Of a stretch of DNA of 64,000 nucleotides, positions 45,132-57,244 are shown in pieces. The translations under genes and the position numbers were made by a program. How positions within the stretch are numbered: position 1 is the stretch's first letter; each line of letters begins with the position of its first letter. This DNA is from Paraspadella gotoi (lineage: Eukaryota > Chaetognatha). The stretch is taken from assembly GCA_051294375.1 (NCBI GenBank), contig CM119265.1, positions 10,433,042 through 10,497,041 of the forward strand. Reading direction: 5' to 3'. The notes beneath the pieces were generated by a model. It made no database searches. It worked only from the letters and a program-made list of their open reading frames with translations, and had not been told where the DNA came from.

Positions 45132-48100
45132 TCAATTCTGAGATTCTTTAATTTTTTTCAGGTATTTAGCGTCGAGGCAACTGAGATCCAGGGATTTGGG
45201 TTTCTCCCAGGCGAAGTCGTCTCGTCCAAAATGGCCGTAGCAGCTCGTCAATCTGAGAAAGAAAATTGTTAAAACTGATGATTAAATTCTCACACTCCCC
45301 TCACAGAAAATACGAACTCACCTGTAAACGGGTTTTTTGAGTTCCAACTCGTTAACGATCTTTCCCGGGCGAAGATCAAAGTTTCGCTTGACTACTTTGA
45401 GAAGTTCGGCCTCTGGCACCGCCGCCGTCCCATAGGAGAAGATGGTGATGTTGAGCGGCTCGGCGATGCCGATGGCGTAGGAGAGCTGCACCATAACGCG
45501 GCGACAGAGACGGGCCTTGACGAGGGATAGGGCGACCCAGCGGGCGGCGTAAGCGGCCGAACGGTCCACCTGTTATTATATCAGGTCAAACAAAGACAAC
45601 ATTTTGTAAATTGTACATGAAATCTTTTTTTTAAGAACACTTTTCAAAAAAGATAATGCAACTGTGTTAACTTTTCCTAAAAGTCAACAGAATGTACCAT
45701 GATGGAAAAAAAATTGTCGCGGTTACTTTCCAGCTATTTTTCGGCATTTTAATGTAAGAATCAAAAAATAAAATTTAGATATCAAAAAACTTTGACCTTT
45801 TGTAATTCATATGAGCTGTATCTCATGTATGACAAAAAATACAGGAGTTCCATGCAAAAGAAAAAATATAGGAATTCCATACAAAAAAAAAATTTTTAAT
45901 ATCTACATTTTTTATCTATATTAATTTCCGGTTCTTTTTTATTATTTTTTGAATTAAACCAATATTATTAAAAACCCCCGCCTTTTCTCAGTCTCATGAG
46001 TCATATCAAATGGTTATTGCATCATCTCCATTAGGATAGATTTAGGGATGAATCTTAATTCATATATTAAAAAAGAGCAATATTAAAAATACATTGATGC
46101 TGTAGATGCTCCAGAATATTATTTTTAAATCAATAAAAGTTATAAGGCTCCGGGTAACCTTTCTGTAAGCAAAATTATTATTTTTATTTAACTTTGGATG
46201 TATTATCAGAATCAAGTATCAAACATGTTAAAAAAAAAATCAAAGATTTTGTTGAGATGAATGACAATGAATTATCATATTTGGCAGCAACAACTCAAGC
46301 CTGGTATACTATATAAAAGATCAAACTTTTTACTGCTTGCCAAAGATCATTTTTTGCCCCAAATTTGATAAAAAATATTATATCAAAGATATAATATTAA
46401 CAATAATGTGAGTAATCCTTTTAATAAAAAAAGAGTAAAAACAGTTAAAAACAACCTCTTTAGGAAGTATTTGTATGTATTAAATAATTTTATGCTATTA
46501 AAAAATAATTATTTTATTCAGGACTAGAGAGGTCATATTACCTATTAAAACTTATTTATTAACCAAAAAATATATTTGACAAAATTAACTGACTTTTCCA
46601 AACCGCGAAAATTTTTTTCCATCATGGTACACACCTTGGTATAATCCTTTCCCGAAAAGGCGCCGCCTCCATGTGCGCCCCATCCACCGTAGGTGTCGAC
46701 GATAATCTTGCGCCCCGTGAGGCCGCACGAGCTTTTGGGTCCGCCGATAACGAAGCGTCCCGAGGGTTGGAGGTGATAGATGGTCTTGTCGTCAAGATAC
46801 TTCTCGGGGACGACCGATTTGACGACGTTTTCCATTAACTTTGTGATTGAAAGTTGTTGAAGAATAATGAAAGTCGTCAAAGTTAAATCATAAACTTTCC
46901 GTTCGAACCTGTTCGCGCATGTCTTTCAGATCCATTCCTTCTTCGTGTTGAGTGGAAATGACGACCGTGTGAACGCGAATAGGCGCTAAAATTCCGTCCA
47001 CGTAGTCGTATTCACATGTGACCTGGGTTATTATTACGTAAATAGCAAGATTCGAAGGTTGATGAAATATTTATTATTTAATTACAGACATTTACCTGAG
47101 CCTTGGAATCCGGTCTGAGCCATGGAAGTGCCCCGGAATATCGTAATTCCGCCAGTTTTTGGTTTAGTCTAAGAAAATAAATTATAGTCGGGGGATTAGA
47201 ATTGGAAAATGCGTAACTCCGTGAGAAAGACGAACCTGTGAGCGAGCAGAATGGTGAGAGGCATGCCGTCGTCCGTCTCGTCCGTCGCGTAGCCGAACAT
47301 CAAGCCTTGATCGCCGGCGCCGATGTCCTCTTCAGCGCGCTTTTCGTGAACGCCTACCGAAATGTTAGGCAATTACTAGAATGTATATTCAATTTATATA
47401 TTTAATTTATTCATAATAATAATTCAGTAGATCCCGACTCTATAATTCACTTTGTCGGTCCGTCGTTCCGCCCCCTCAATCTTGTCGGCCATTCACTTAT
47501 ATCATGTCAGAACATCGAATTATGATAAATTATGCAAAAACAAGTTTGAGCAAACAATGTCGGATCTGCCTACGATAATTAAGCGGTAATCAGCTAATCA
47601 GATGATAAATCACAATATTTTTTTAAATAACTTGCATCATTTTTTCAACTTGTATAATTTTTTTAAATTGCATCATTTTTTCACATTAATTAAGTAATCA
47701 ATTAATTAAAATATTGATTAGTAATCATAAATAATAAAGCTTCAAGTAAATGTGACTTATGTTTTTTCCATTTAAACTCATTTCCACTGGCACGATTCCG
47801 TCAAAACTTTATATCAAGCTTCTTCACACACTTTCCTACCCGCACACATAATTTTATCTCAATTTATTAATTCAATTATGAATAATTAGAAATTTGTGAT
47901 AATCCTTTCGTTTGTTGTTTGAAATAGATTAGAGGAAAAACAAGATTAATTGTTTAATTCTCCTCTTCTAAATTTCCCTTTACTGTGTTTTAACTTCTTA
48001 CCTACAATTTTTTAACAACCAGATTGAAAAACAAATCTTTAAAAAATATGCTTACCGATTTAACTTGACAATTTTGTTATTTACCGATTTAAAAAAAATT

Positions 48101-48493
48101 ATTGAAAACAGAATGTTTATATATAAATAAAAACCTATTTTTTTTGTGATTACTGATGGCTATAATGTATTTCTCGATGTATTAGCTCTAATACATAAAT
48201 GATTACGCATTGTTATGCTGAATGACCTTTCCTCTTAACAACATTTATTTTTTTATGTAATGGACAAGTTTCGACTCTAGTTTTCGAGTCTTCATCAGCA
48301 TTGAAAAAGATACTTTCACAAACTTTTTATATTGGTTTAAGGGAGAGAGAGAAGGAGGGAGATATTGAAAGAGAGAGAGAGAGAGAGTGAGAGAGTTTCC
48401 AACTAAGAGATTGAGTAAAGGACAGTGGTCAGATGTTAGGACAGGAGAAAGTGAGGGAAGGGAAGGAGAGTGAGTGAATTTGAGATTGGTGAA

Positions 48494-48548
<55 letters not shown>

Positions 48549-49247
48549 AATACATTTGGCAATGTACAACAGTGAATAGAAGTGAAAAACTAAAGTAACA
48601 TAAGTTAATAATAAATAATCCCAGAAAAGGCAAAGGCAAAGCGCGTGAGCTATTCTTTCGGCCCTTCCTAAACCCTACCGTGATGCCATAGATATTGGTT
48701 ACGGAGAAGATAAGAAAACCATTCAGTTTACCACGTTTGATTACCCGTTTAGGATCTCAAGGGGAACAGCTAGCCATATATTCTACCTTGCGCAATATCA
48801 GGAGACTGATGATCGATAGCGACGAGGACGTTGCACGTGGTGGCGTCGAAGCCGGTGGACGAGTGGTTGTAGCCCACGCGACGGACTGTTTCGCGGACGA
48901 CCTTCTGGTGATCAATGGCCGCCTTGGAAGTAATCTCGCCGAAGATCATCACCATTCCTGTCTTGATGCAAGTCTCGCAAGCCACCTTCGCGTCCGGGTC
49001 CACCTGCACAAAGAGAACCGGGGGGGTGGGGCTCACCTCGACAATACTTTTTCTATTTGAATCCTCGCGTCTGTTTCCACCCCTTCCCCCAACCAACCGT
49101 CAAATGCGCGTCCAAAATGGCGTCGGAGATCTGGTCGCACAGTTTGTCAGGATGACCCTCGCCCACCGACTCGGAGGTGAAAAGAAAGGCAGTTCGGCTG
49201 CTGAGGTTGGCGATCGCCGCCTGAGTGTCACCGGATCCGTCCCTCAT
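45132..49247 (-). CDS. MAT: S-adenosylmethionine synthase (methionine adenosyltransferase)
   Basis: Eight exons (49247-49098, 49003-48787, 47353-47236, 47168-47096, 47022-46909, 46838-46635, 45569-45322, 45252-45132) join in frame into 414 residues (human MAT2A 395). It makes S-adenosylmethionine from methionine and ATP in the cytosol. Signature motifs are intact: '[20 protein letters not shown]', '[15 protein letters not shown]', '[20 protein letters not shown]' and 'RSAAYAARW'. Introns 2 (1.4 kb) and 6 (1.07 kb) carry mobile elements; the rest are short. The donor of exon 6 lies a few bases from a MITE end. An extra ~15 N-terminal residues precede the usual start. Confidence 0.97.
45697..46627. 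mobile_element. Mariner-like MITE (CCATGATGG family), uninterrupted copy
   Basis: 931-bp element with inverted ends CCATGATGGAAAAAAAATTG and AAAATTTTTTTCCATCATGG, flanked by TA at 45695-45696 and 46628-46629. Internal sequence aligns in reverse with 26141-27500. No ORF of transposase size. It fills MAT intron 6, its end lying 8 bp inside the intron from exon 6. Confidence 0.88.
47420..47620 (-). mobile_element. Hairpin-tailed retroposon, reverse copy
   Basis: Reverse complement of the tail seen at 27900-28005: GATCCCGACTCTATAATTCA, 'CTTGTCGGCCATTCACTTAT', 'TGTCAGAACATCGAATTATG'. The terminal hairpin is lost. A second head (CATTTAAACTCATTTCCACT, ~47770) lies beyond in plus orientation. In MAT intron 2. 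Confidence 0.6.
48245..48548 (-). mobile_element. Penelope-like non-autonomous element with (CT)n and hammerhead ribozyme
   Basis: Read on the minus strand: a long CT microsatellite (48548-48490), ~190 bp with further CT runs, then the hammerhead motif at 48303-48257, then an A/T tail. The same order (CT run, ~60 bp, hammerhead, A/T tail) occurs at 58020-58198. No reverse transcriptase is present in the window. In MAT intron 2. Confidence 0.65.
48257..48303 (-). ncRNA. Minimal type-I hammerhead ribozyme
   Basis: On the minus strand the order is AATG (stem I), CTGATGA, GACTC-loop-GAGTC (perfect 5-bp stem II), GAA, ACTTGT (2-bp stem III with a UU loop), C as cleavage base (GUC), CATT (stem I partner, perfect 4 bp). 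All conserved core positions (CUGANGA, GAA, NUH) are met. Such very short stem III hammerheads are known from Penelope-like elements. Activity is predicted, not shown. Confidence 0.75.
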
Positions 49248-49748
49248 GTTTTTAATTTTTAGTTTAATCACAACGGATATAATTTTGATTCCTTTTATGA
49301 CTATAGTAATGCAATGATTTTAATAAACCGGTAAGTAATAAGAGGTAATTAGGTCCTCCTTCGTTAATTTTTATTTTGATTCTAAAAACTTTCTTAAACG
49401 GACGTCCTTTATTGACACTTTTCACTAGTATATCTTCATTGTTAGTCGCAGAGAAGGTACCAGTAAAATAATTTACCATAGTCAACACTCATTACTTAAT
49501 CAACTGAGCATTTTGTCTACAGGAGTTGCTCGTATAAAATATCAAATGAGTTTTTTTACTTTCAGAGAACAGCCTTAAAGGAGATATAGTAACTACGAGT
49601 TTATTGTTGACCCTAACTCATAAGACATAACTCATAACTATCAAGGTAAGAAAAATTATTGGTACAAAGTATGATGTAATAAAAAAAATAACAATATGAT
49701 TAACAATAAAATAGTCTCACAATTCCAACAACTAGTTTCGCAGGAGTC
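49248..49748. other. Intergenic region, no gene seen
   Basis: AT-rich spacer between the SMARCAL1 stop and the MAT start. Nothing recognised. Confidence 0.45.
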
Positions 49749-52700
49749 TTAATTCAATCTTCGCCGTTTATTGGCTTCGCCTTGAGACAAAAATGGATCG
49801 TCGTCGTAATCTAACCAATCAAATCCTTCTTCTTCCACGAATGGGTCCGATCCGAGGATCGAGGATGACACCTTCGCCGTCGTTGCGTCATCTCGCACGC
49901 CCGCCCCGTCCACAATTCTCGGCTCAGAAACGTCGCGAGTCTTTGTTTTTTTGACGGGACTCAAATATTTGTCCATCGTGTTTCGCTGAAGCGGAAGTCT
50001 TTTCGAAGGAGATTTTTTCGTCGGACTTTTCGTCAGAGTCCTTTGAACTTTGACCTCTCGAGAGTTTTCGGTTCGGTTCGATTCTTCGAGAGACGCCGGG
50101 GAAGATTTTCGAGGAGACCGAAAGTCAACGACGCCGGCTTGAGTGGCGAATGAACGAAGGAGGTCGTCGTCGTCTTCGATCTCCTCGAGAAATGAATCGA
50201 TGGTCGGCTGCGTTGATGGCTGAAAAAAAAATGATTTCATTAGTATAATCAATAATTTTTTTCACTCTTTACAGCGCATACAATAGTCGATTTCGCTCAC
50301 CTTTTTCTGGAATTCTTGAGCGCAACCTCGAAAGCTCTCGTCGGAGGCGGAGGCGAGTCCGACTTTTCCCAGAACGCTGAGTTTCCTCGTCAAAAGATTC
50401 CAAACGTGATCGTCCGAAGTTCCGGCAGCGAGGAGATACTGGACCATGACCGAGTCTCGCTGACCGATCCGATGTGCGCGGTCCTCTGCAAACCGATTGA
50501 TTACAGAGATATTTACATTGCCACCCGTTTACATTGCCTTTGACATATGGATTTTGTACAAAACCAGGTCCATAAGTTTTCCAAAACTGATCGATTTACA
50601 TACCGGCTTGCACCATGACTCCGGGATTCCACATAATCTCCGCAAAAATCACGCAACTTGCCGAAGCCATGTTGATGCCTAGAAAAGAAGATAAGTATAA
50701 ATTTTAAAAGGATGAAAGGATTGGTAATATTTCTGTTACATGCACAGATTCGCTGACTATATTCACCGGCATTGGCGGCCATGACGCTAAGCACAGCTGC
50801 TTTGCAATCCACGTCATTGTTAAATCTCCGTGCCAAATCTTGTCGATCGGCGGCGCTCGTGGATCCGTCGATACGAATGAACTTCGTCTGAAAACACAAA
50901 AGAAATACATTCAATAAGTGATTAACTGTATTCTCAATTAATAAATAAAATATAACACTCGCAACAACACAGTCCTTACCTGAGAGCTCCGTAGCAAATC
51001 GGTGATTGAGTTGAGCACGTTTTGGTGGTGAGCAAAGACGATAAATTTCGGAAGGCCCTCGATTCTGTCCATCAGGTATTGGCAGACGGCTTGAATCTTG
51101 AGGAATAAAGTCATTTACGTATGTATGACAATGTTTGTATAATAGTTGATGTTTTACCACTTCACTCTGGGAGTGAATAAACGAGACTGTGAGAGAGTCT
51201 TGATTGAAAGCTTGCAGGGACTTGCTATGTCATTATCTTGTAAGAGTGATGGAGGCCTTAAACACCAAAGCCTGTCCAAAGTCAGGGGCAAGATAGCTTA
51301 TTTATTAAATGAATGGATAATTTTTATATTGGTTGTACCAATTTCATAAAATTCGGCTCCTTGTATTTTGATGCTAGTGCGGAATACAATATAGTATTCC
51401 CTGATCTAATACTTAAGGGAGTGGTCTTTTCATACAATTGAAACATTCTTTGAAATATTGTACCACTTCATTGTTAGGGAAGCCAGGTACTCTGGGAGTG
51501 AATAAACGAGACTGTGAGAGAGTCTTGATTGAAAGCTTGCAGGGACCTGCTATGTCATTATCTTGTAAGAGTGATGGAGGCCTTAAACCACCAAAGCCTG
51601 TCCAAAGTCAGGGGTAAGATAGCTTATTTATTAAATGAATGGATAATTTTTATACTGGTTGTACCAATTTTATAGTATATTGTATAATGTATATGTAACT
51701 AGATTCAAACTGATTTTTTCGTCGTCGCGTTTAACCTTGGCCTCGGCGGTTTCGTGGAAAAACTCGAGCAACGCGTTATGAGCGTCCCCCTTCTTGTGCA
51801 ACTCGTTGGCGCGCTCAAGCGTTCTTCTGGCGGCGCCGAGGCTCGAGCGGCGCTTGATCAGAGACGAGTCCAGGTGCACAACCTGGCGCCGTTTCGGCGG
51901 AAGTTCGTCCAGCACTTGTGACTTAGTTCGTCGGATCATGAAGTGCGCCTCGAGTAAGATCTAGAAATGGTCGCGCAAAGGAATGTCAAAATCGGTCGTC
52001 GCAAAAGCTTTCGCAACTTGAAAAGCTACTTGTAATTCTTCCATGTTGGAGGATCCGGTGTAGTCCCATCCCCAAGCGTTCTTTCGAGCGTCGCAGTAGC
52101 GCACGCCGAACTCGTGGAACATCTTGAACATCGTCGAGTCAAGGCAGTTGATTTGGGTGTATAGCTCCTTTGGACGGGAAAGGGCGGGAGTACCTAATTT
52201 AAAAAAGGCTCAAATTGTACAATAGTACAATGGAGATATATAAATTATATTTTTAACAAAAAGTTTTTGTTCGAAAACAAGTGTAAGAAAAAACCGATCT
52301 CACCCGACAAGAGAAGGACGCGTTTAGCGGCCGCGCAAACGGGAATGACCGCCTTGGTCCGCGCCGTTTTTTCGTTTTTAATGTAGTGAGATTCGTCCAA
52401 AATGACAACGCCGTATTTCCTAAGAGAATCGGGAACAACGGCAATGAAATACTGAGATCAGTTCTCTATGAATGCTCCAGAATTTTTACCTCTGCCTCAC
52501 GGTTTTAGCCAGCAAGTCGTAACTAGTGATAACGACTTTCCTCTTGTGCGGAATATCGTCGTTTCCTTTGACGACGACTTGCGTGTCCAGATCCACGATC
52601 AACTCTGGCAGCCAATTCGCGAAGGCTTCGTTCCACTATGAGGACAAGTAGTAAAGAATGAATAGGGTAGTGCGGGGTAATTCGGAACACTTTTGAAATA

Positions 52701-55700
52701 TTTCACATAGTAAGTTTTTTTTTTTTTTTTTAATTTTGTGTTAATATATCTAGAAAAGTGTCCTCGCTATAGATTGATGTAGTCGTTTTTATCCTGCGGC
52801 CCCTAAGGGTTGGAATTTTTTTAAATATTGAAAAGTAAAGTAAAAATAATAACTAAAACACTATTATTTGGAGCATAGTGCCTCTCATTAATGTTTTATG
52901 TATAAAAATTTTTAAATCTAACATTCTTATTATTATGTTCTCAATTTTGAAAAATTATTGAATGATTGATTGAATTATTGATTTATAGTATTTTTGATAA
53001 AGTTTATTATTTCTTTTCATTCCTGAATATCGTCCCCATCTTTCTTTTCAATTAATATTGGTTTTTTTACCACATTTTTTATTTCCAATGTTATTTTTTT
53101 AAATTATTTTTATTTATAATTTTCATTTATCTTTTTAAATTGTATTTTATTTTATTTCCTTTTATAAATTTTGATATTTATATGAATTTTACATTAATTT
53201 TGTGGATAAGGCGCTACGTGGGCTGAAGATGACTGTCCGTAACTTCTATAACCCCCTCTAGCAGCCATGGAACGGGTCCCTGGGCTTGGAACCAGGCTTG
53301 AGGGTTTGCCATGCCCCCAAGGCGGCTTACGGCCGTCCTCACGCTTCCCGCAGGGTAGGTACCGGGTTGGGATTGAACCCGGTACCTAGTGGTCATGAGC
53401 TGATGGCTTTATTCAATGAGCCACCGGGTCACAACTGAAAGTGTCATGATTCTAGGTGGGGTGAACCTAGGCAATGCCCGACTACAATTTTATCTTAATT
53501 TTTTAACCATATTTAGACGTTAAATCCCATTCCTAATTTTTGTATTTTTTTTATTGATAAAAATGAAGAGACAGTTATTTTTGTTATGTGTTAGTGACAG
53601 AACCGTTTCATATAAGCAGTCCCTGAGCTTCGGATCAGGCTGTAACACCATGTTACAGGCGGGTTAAGCGCCCCGTCCCTCTTCACTGCTAGGCGACCAC
53701 CGGGCTAGAACCCCAGACCTTTGGGTTGGGAGGCAAATGACTAGCCTCTGGCACCAATGGCCGCTGATGAAAGGTTGGTGGATTTTAGTCCACCAGACAT
53801 CCCCCCTTCCCGTATTAAGAAGTTTGTTGCGTCTCTTCAGTGAATTGTTGTTGGTGGAAAGTTCGTCACCATGTCACCATGTAGCCTGATGTGTTGTTGG
53901 CGAAAAGTGCATCGCCAGGTTGAGCCATGTTGCCTGAAAGTGTTGTTGTTGCTGTTGGGTTCGGAAGTCGGGCTCACCAATGAAGAGACAGTTATTTTTG
54001 TTATGGGATAGTGACAGAACCGTTCAATATAAGCAGTCCCTGAGCAGTCCCTGAGTAACACCATGTTACAGGCGGGTTAAGCGCCCCGTCCCTCTTAACT
54101 GCTAGGCGACCACCGGGCTTGAACCCCAGACCTTTGGGTTGGGAGGCAAATGAATAGCCTCCGGCACCAATGGCCGCTGATGAACGGTTGGTGGATTTTA
54201 GTCCACCAGAAAAAATAATTTTTTACTGTAACATTAATAGTATAATAATTTTTTTCAACTAATTATTTAACAAATATTCCTAACTGTTATCAATACTAAG
54301 TAAATTATTACTAACTCGTTATAAAAAGCATAAGAGGTAACACACAGAGTACTTACTTTACAGGTGTTCCGTTATATGTAAAAAATAATTCAATTATTTT
54401 TTTGAAATAATCTATTTAATAACTAAAAATTAGTAGTCTCGTCTATCATATATTAATATTCCATAATCATATTAAGTCAAATATGATTGTGACAGAGGCT
54501 TGAAAACGACTACTCAAAGACGACAAAAAAAAATAATTGTCAAAAAATAAACAAATCAGTAGACCCGGCCCCTGAGAAAAAAAAAACGAAATAAAAACCC
54601 GATGTTGCGATAGCAAAATGGTAACATGCACGAATGTTGCGAGTTCAATCCTTTTCTTAATTTTTTTTTTAATAAAAGCGCAGAGAGAGAGAGAGAGAAA
54701 AAAAAATAAAAAAATCAAAAGGCAGCAGCAGGAGCAGGAGCAGCAGGAGAAAAGAGAGAAAAAGAAAGAGCCCCTGCAGAGCCAGCTGCAGACTCAAAAG
54801 GCAACAGCAGAAGCAGCAGGAGAAAAGAGAGAAAACGAATAAGCCCCTGCAGAGCCAGCTGCAGACTCGTTTTTTCCCCTATGAATCAGTGACGAGGGAA
54901 AAGAGAGGGAGAGAGACATGTAATTAAAAGAGAAAAGAGAGAGAGAAAGAAATATAAAAATAAAAGAGAAAATTTGTTTGTTTTGATAAAACGTAAACAA
55001 AACATATTTAACAACTGTCCAGACTCAATTTTAAGCACATCGATGATGAGAAGCTGTATATAAATTTTCAGCTTCATACACCCAAATTTAATCATAAAAA
55101 AGGCGATCTATAATTTGAAACGCCGACGACAACGCCACTTATGCGCAAAAGCGTTACAATATCGTCGCAAACGCTAAGCGATTGCGACGATAAAAAGATT
55201 TAAGATAGCCTATCACAAATTGATAAAATCTTAAATTTACCCTCCAGCTCTTGATGTTTGGAAAGATGTGTCGTTTTTGACTATATTATGTTCTGACATG
55301 ATATAAGTGAGTGCCCAACAATATTGAGGGGGCGGACCGACGGACCGACAAAGTGAATTATAGAGTCGGGATCTGCTGATAAGCAGATCCGACTAAAAAA
55401 ATCAAATCTAAAAAAAGTGAGTTTAAAAATTAGAGACTATTTACAAATCCATCTTCTTGCTATCATTGCTGAGGCATATCAAAGTCTATTCTGATAAAAT
55501 TGGCATATATATATATAGTTTGGGTTTTTACTTTTAAATTCATATTTAATATTGAAAAAAACTTCATGGGTTTGAAAATGACAGCGTTTTTTTTACCGAG
55601 ACTGACCTGAAACCTAACAGACGAGGGACAGACGACGAGAACGGGCCAATCGCGACGGTAATAACCAGCAATGCCGATGGCCTGGACTGTTTTTCCCAAG

Positions 55701-56903
55701 CCCATGTCGTCCGCCAATAAAATGCGGCCGCCGTTACGGATTCCAGTCAAAATGCCACGGCGTTGAAAATCGTAAATTCTGACACGGATATAACCGAAGA
55801 AAAAATGATGTCGAAACTTGACTAACCAAAAATATTTCAAATTAAAAATACTTACTTTCCCAAAAGTTCCGGTCCGATCGCATCCAGATCGGGATCCTCC
55901 GCGCACTCTTCCTCTTTATGACGTATCTCTACCAAAGCACGAAGGACGAACTGCGGCAAAGGTTCGACCTCCAAGTCCGCGCAGATCGACGTCAACTGAG
56001 AAACAACCGTGTCGTGTTCTGTCGGGAAGAGGGAAGCCGTCGAAATTACCAATAAGCAAATCTACCCAAGGGGTAGAGGGGGCGGCGAAACTCACTTCTA
56101 ACCGGAAAAGACCAGGTTTTGTTCTCGACGTCGTACTCTCTCCCTTCCAATGTCTTGAAGACGTCGATAGCCTTGAGATGAAACCGTTCCATTGTCGCCT
56201 TGAATCGTGACTTGGAGGCGAGAACGAACCGAACTTTAGTCCTCTGAAGAGGATGCACTTTTGGAGGAGCGAGGGAGGACGCGGATTCGGAAGCTTTGGC
56301 AGGCATGTAACCGACGGAAGCGGCGACGCTTTTGACGCCGGATTCGGGAATTCTCGACCAAAGGTCTTTCGGCGGCGGCGGTGGCGGCGTCGTAGTTTTT
56401 GCGCTTGATGTCGTGGAATTTGGGACGGGGTTCGATTGTTTCGACAAATGTTTATTTTGAGGATTCGCCGCATTGGCGCCGAGTGAAGTTTCCGTCAGAG
56501 AAGGAAATACTGGGGAATTGGAGTCGCGAGACTTTTTCGCACGCAACTCTAACGCGCGTCGCTTTTTTTCCTCCAAAATATTTTTTAGATCATCTCCTTC
56601 ATTTTTGTTCGAAGATGTAGAAGTGGATAAATGTTTGTATTCATTGCTTCGCTCACCGATAGAAACGTTGTTGTTGTTGTTGTTCGAAACAGTCGATTTG
56701 GCCACGGGTGAAACAAAGACTGATTTCTTTTTGATGTGAGACTGAGAAAGTCGCGTTTTCTTCTCGGACGAAACATTTGATGACGCAGCGCGTTGCTGTT
56801 GTTCCTGACGTTGCCGCGTATGATCTTTTTGGCGCTTAATCTCGAGAGCGCGTCGACGATTGTCTTCCATCCGCCGACGCTGCTCTTCGGTCATTGAAGA
56901 CAT
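49749..56903 (-). CDS. SMARCAL1: SMARCAL1 (HARP), annealing helicase of stalled forks
   Basis: Twelve exons (56903-56096, 56018-55856, 55778-55607, 52635-52490, 52419-52304, 52193-52030, 51960-51736, 51096-50980, 50887-50767, 50678-50604, 50485-50301, 50219-49749) join in frame into 920 residues. SMARCAL1 rewinds RPA-coated DNA at stalled forks. The N-terminal RPA-binding helix is visible ('[20 protein letters not shown]'), then a disordered linker and one HARP domain ('[20 protein letters not shown]', 'KTWSFP'); vertebrates have two. Walker A is '[11 protein letters not shown]', Walker B '[10 protein letters not shown]', motif V/VI '[20 protein letters not shown]', 'HRIGQR'. The last exon is a lineage-specific Lys/Ser-rich tail of ~155 residues. 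Intron 3 is 3 kb and full of SINEs. Confidence 0.95.
51155..51675 (+). repeat. 326-bp tandem repeat (about 1.6 units)
   Basis: The block CTCTGGGAGTGAATAAACGA recurs exactly 326 bp apart (51164 and 51490); each unit continues with 'AGCTTGCAGGGAC', 'GATGGAGGCCTTAAA', 'AGTCAGGGG.AAGATAGCTT' and 'GGTTGTACCAATTT'. Same organisation, reversed, at 26185-26650; partial copies at 20968-21195 and 34510-34605. In SMARCAL1 intron 7. Confidence 0.82.
53205..53447 (-). mobile_element. tRNA-derived SINE (family A)
   Basis: On the minus strand: A-box-like GGCTCATTGAATAAAGCC (53423-53405), B box GGTTCAATCCC (53379-53369), a palindromic surround GGTACCGGG..CCCGGTACC, then a GC-rich body ending GGCGCCTTATCCAC-like sequence. 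Matches 15768-15935 plus 16510-16625. In SMARCAL1 intron 3. Confidence 0.75.
53568..54212 (-). mobile_element. Two direct copies of a second tRNA-derived SINE (family B)
   Basis: Copies at ~53568-53798 and ~53980-54212 share >90% sequence from AGAGACAGTTATTTTTGTTA to GGTTGGTGGATTTTAGTCCA. On the minus strand each has a B box GGGGTTCAAGCCC (54122 side; GGGGTTCTAGCCC in the other) and an A-box-like TGGTGCCGGAGGCTATTC. The ~180 bp between them has GTTGTTGTT runs. In SMARCAL1 intron 3. Confidence 0.72.
54590..55210 (+). mobile_element. GA-rich composite retroposon with tRNA-like head (copy 4)
   Basis: tRNA-like head: A-box-like TAGCAAAATGGTAA and B-box-like GAGTTCAATCC near 54610-54653, within AACCCGATGTTGCGATAGCA. 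Then (GA)n, duplicated CCCCTGCAGAGCCAGCTGCA blocks, more GA, and tail GCGATCTATAATTTGAAACG to GCGATTGCGACGATAAAAA. Collinear with 37360-37825. In SMARCAL1 intron 3. Confidence 0.75.
55255..55400 (+). mobile_element. Hairpin-tailed retroposon, 3' end only
   Basis: TTATGTTCTGACATGATATA, 'GGGGGCGGACCGACGGACCG' and the perfect terminal hairpin GGATCTGCTGATAAGCAGAT ending CCGACTAAAA, as at 27900-28005. Truncated at its left end, as expected for target-primed retroposons. In SMARCAL1 intron 3. Confidence 0.68.
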
Positions 56904-57199
56904 AATCTCCGATTTGTTAGATTCACAGCCTCATAACTGTTTAACGAAAAAACCAAATAAAACATTAATTCGAGATGGAATCTGAGTCACAATGAACCTC
57001 GACAGAACTCACTCGTAGAAAATCAAATTTTAACTTTATATCTTGTATAGTATCACTTTATTAGCGAATCCAACGTAAAAATCAAAGCGATAATACTATC
57101 TAGGAGAAAAGTATATCACATAATTCATTTATTCAATTAAACATATACAAAACATAGGTAAAATGGTTTTAGTTCACAACGAATTTTATTTTTCATAGA

Positions 57200-57244
57200 A
57201 AACGTACATGTTTCGGCTTTGGATGCAAGCCTTCTTCAGCGTCA
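57200..57244 (-). ncRNA. Minimal type-I hammerhead ribozyme
   Basis: Minus strand: GACG (stem I), CTGAAGA, then GGCTT-loop-AAGCC (perfect 5-bp stem II after one unpaired A), GAA, ACATGT (2-bp stem III), A as cleavage base (GUA), CGTT (stem I partner, 3 Watson-Crick pairs and one G-U). All core positions fit CUGANGA..GAA..NUH. Confidence 0.65.

Noticed and set aside
48245-48562. ORF with a long Leu-Ser repeat
   Set aside because: Translation of a (GA)n microsatellite.
53205-53447. A genuine tRNA gene
   Set aside because: A and B boxes are present but the cloverleaf does not close and the body continues into a repeated SINE sequence found elsewhere.
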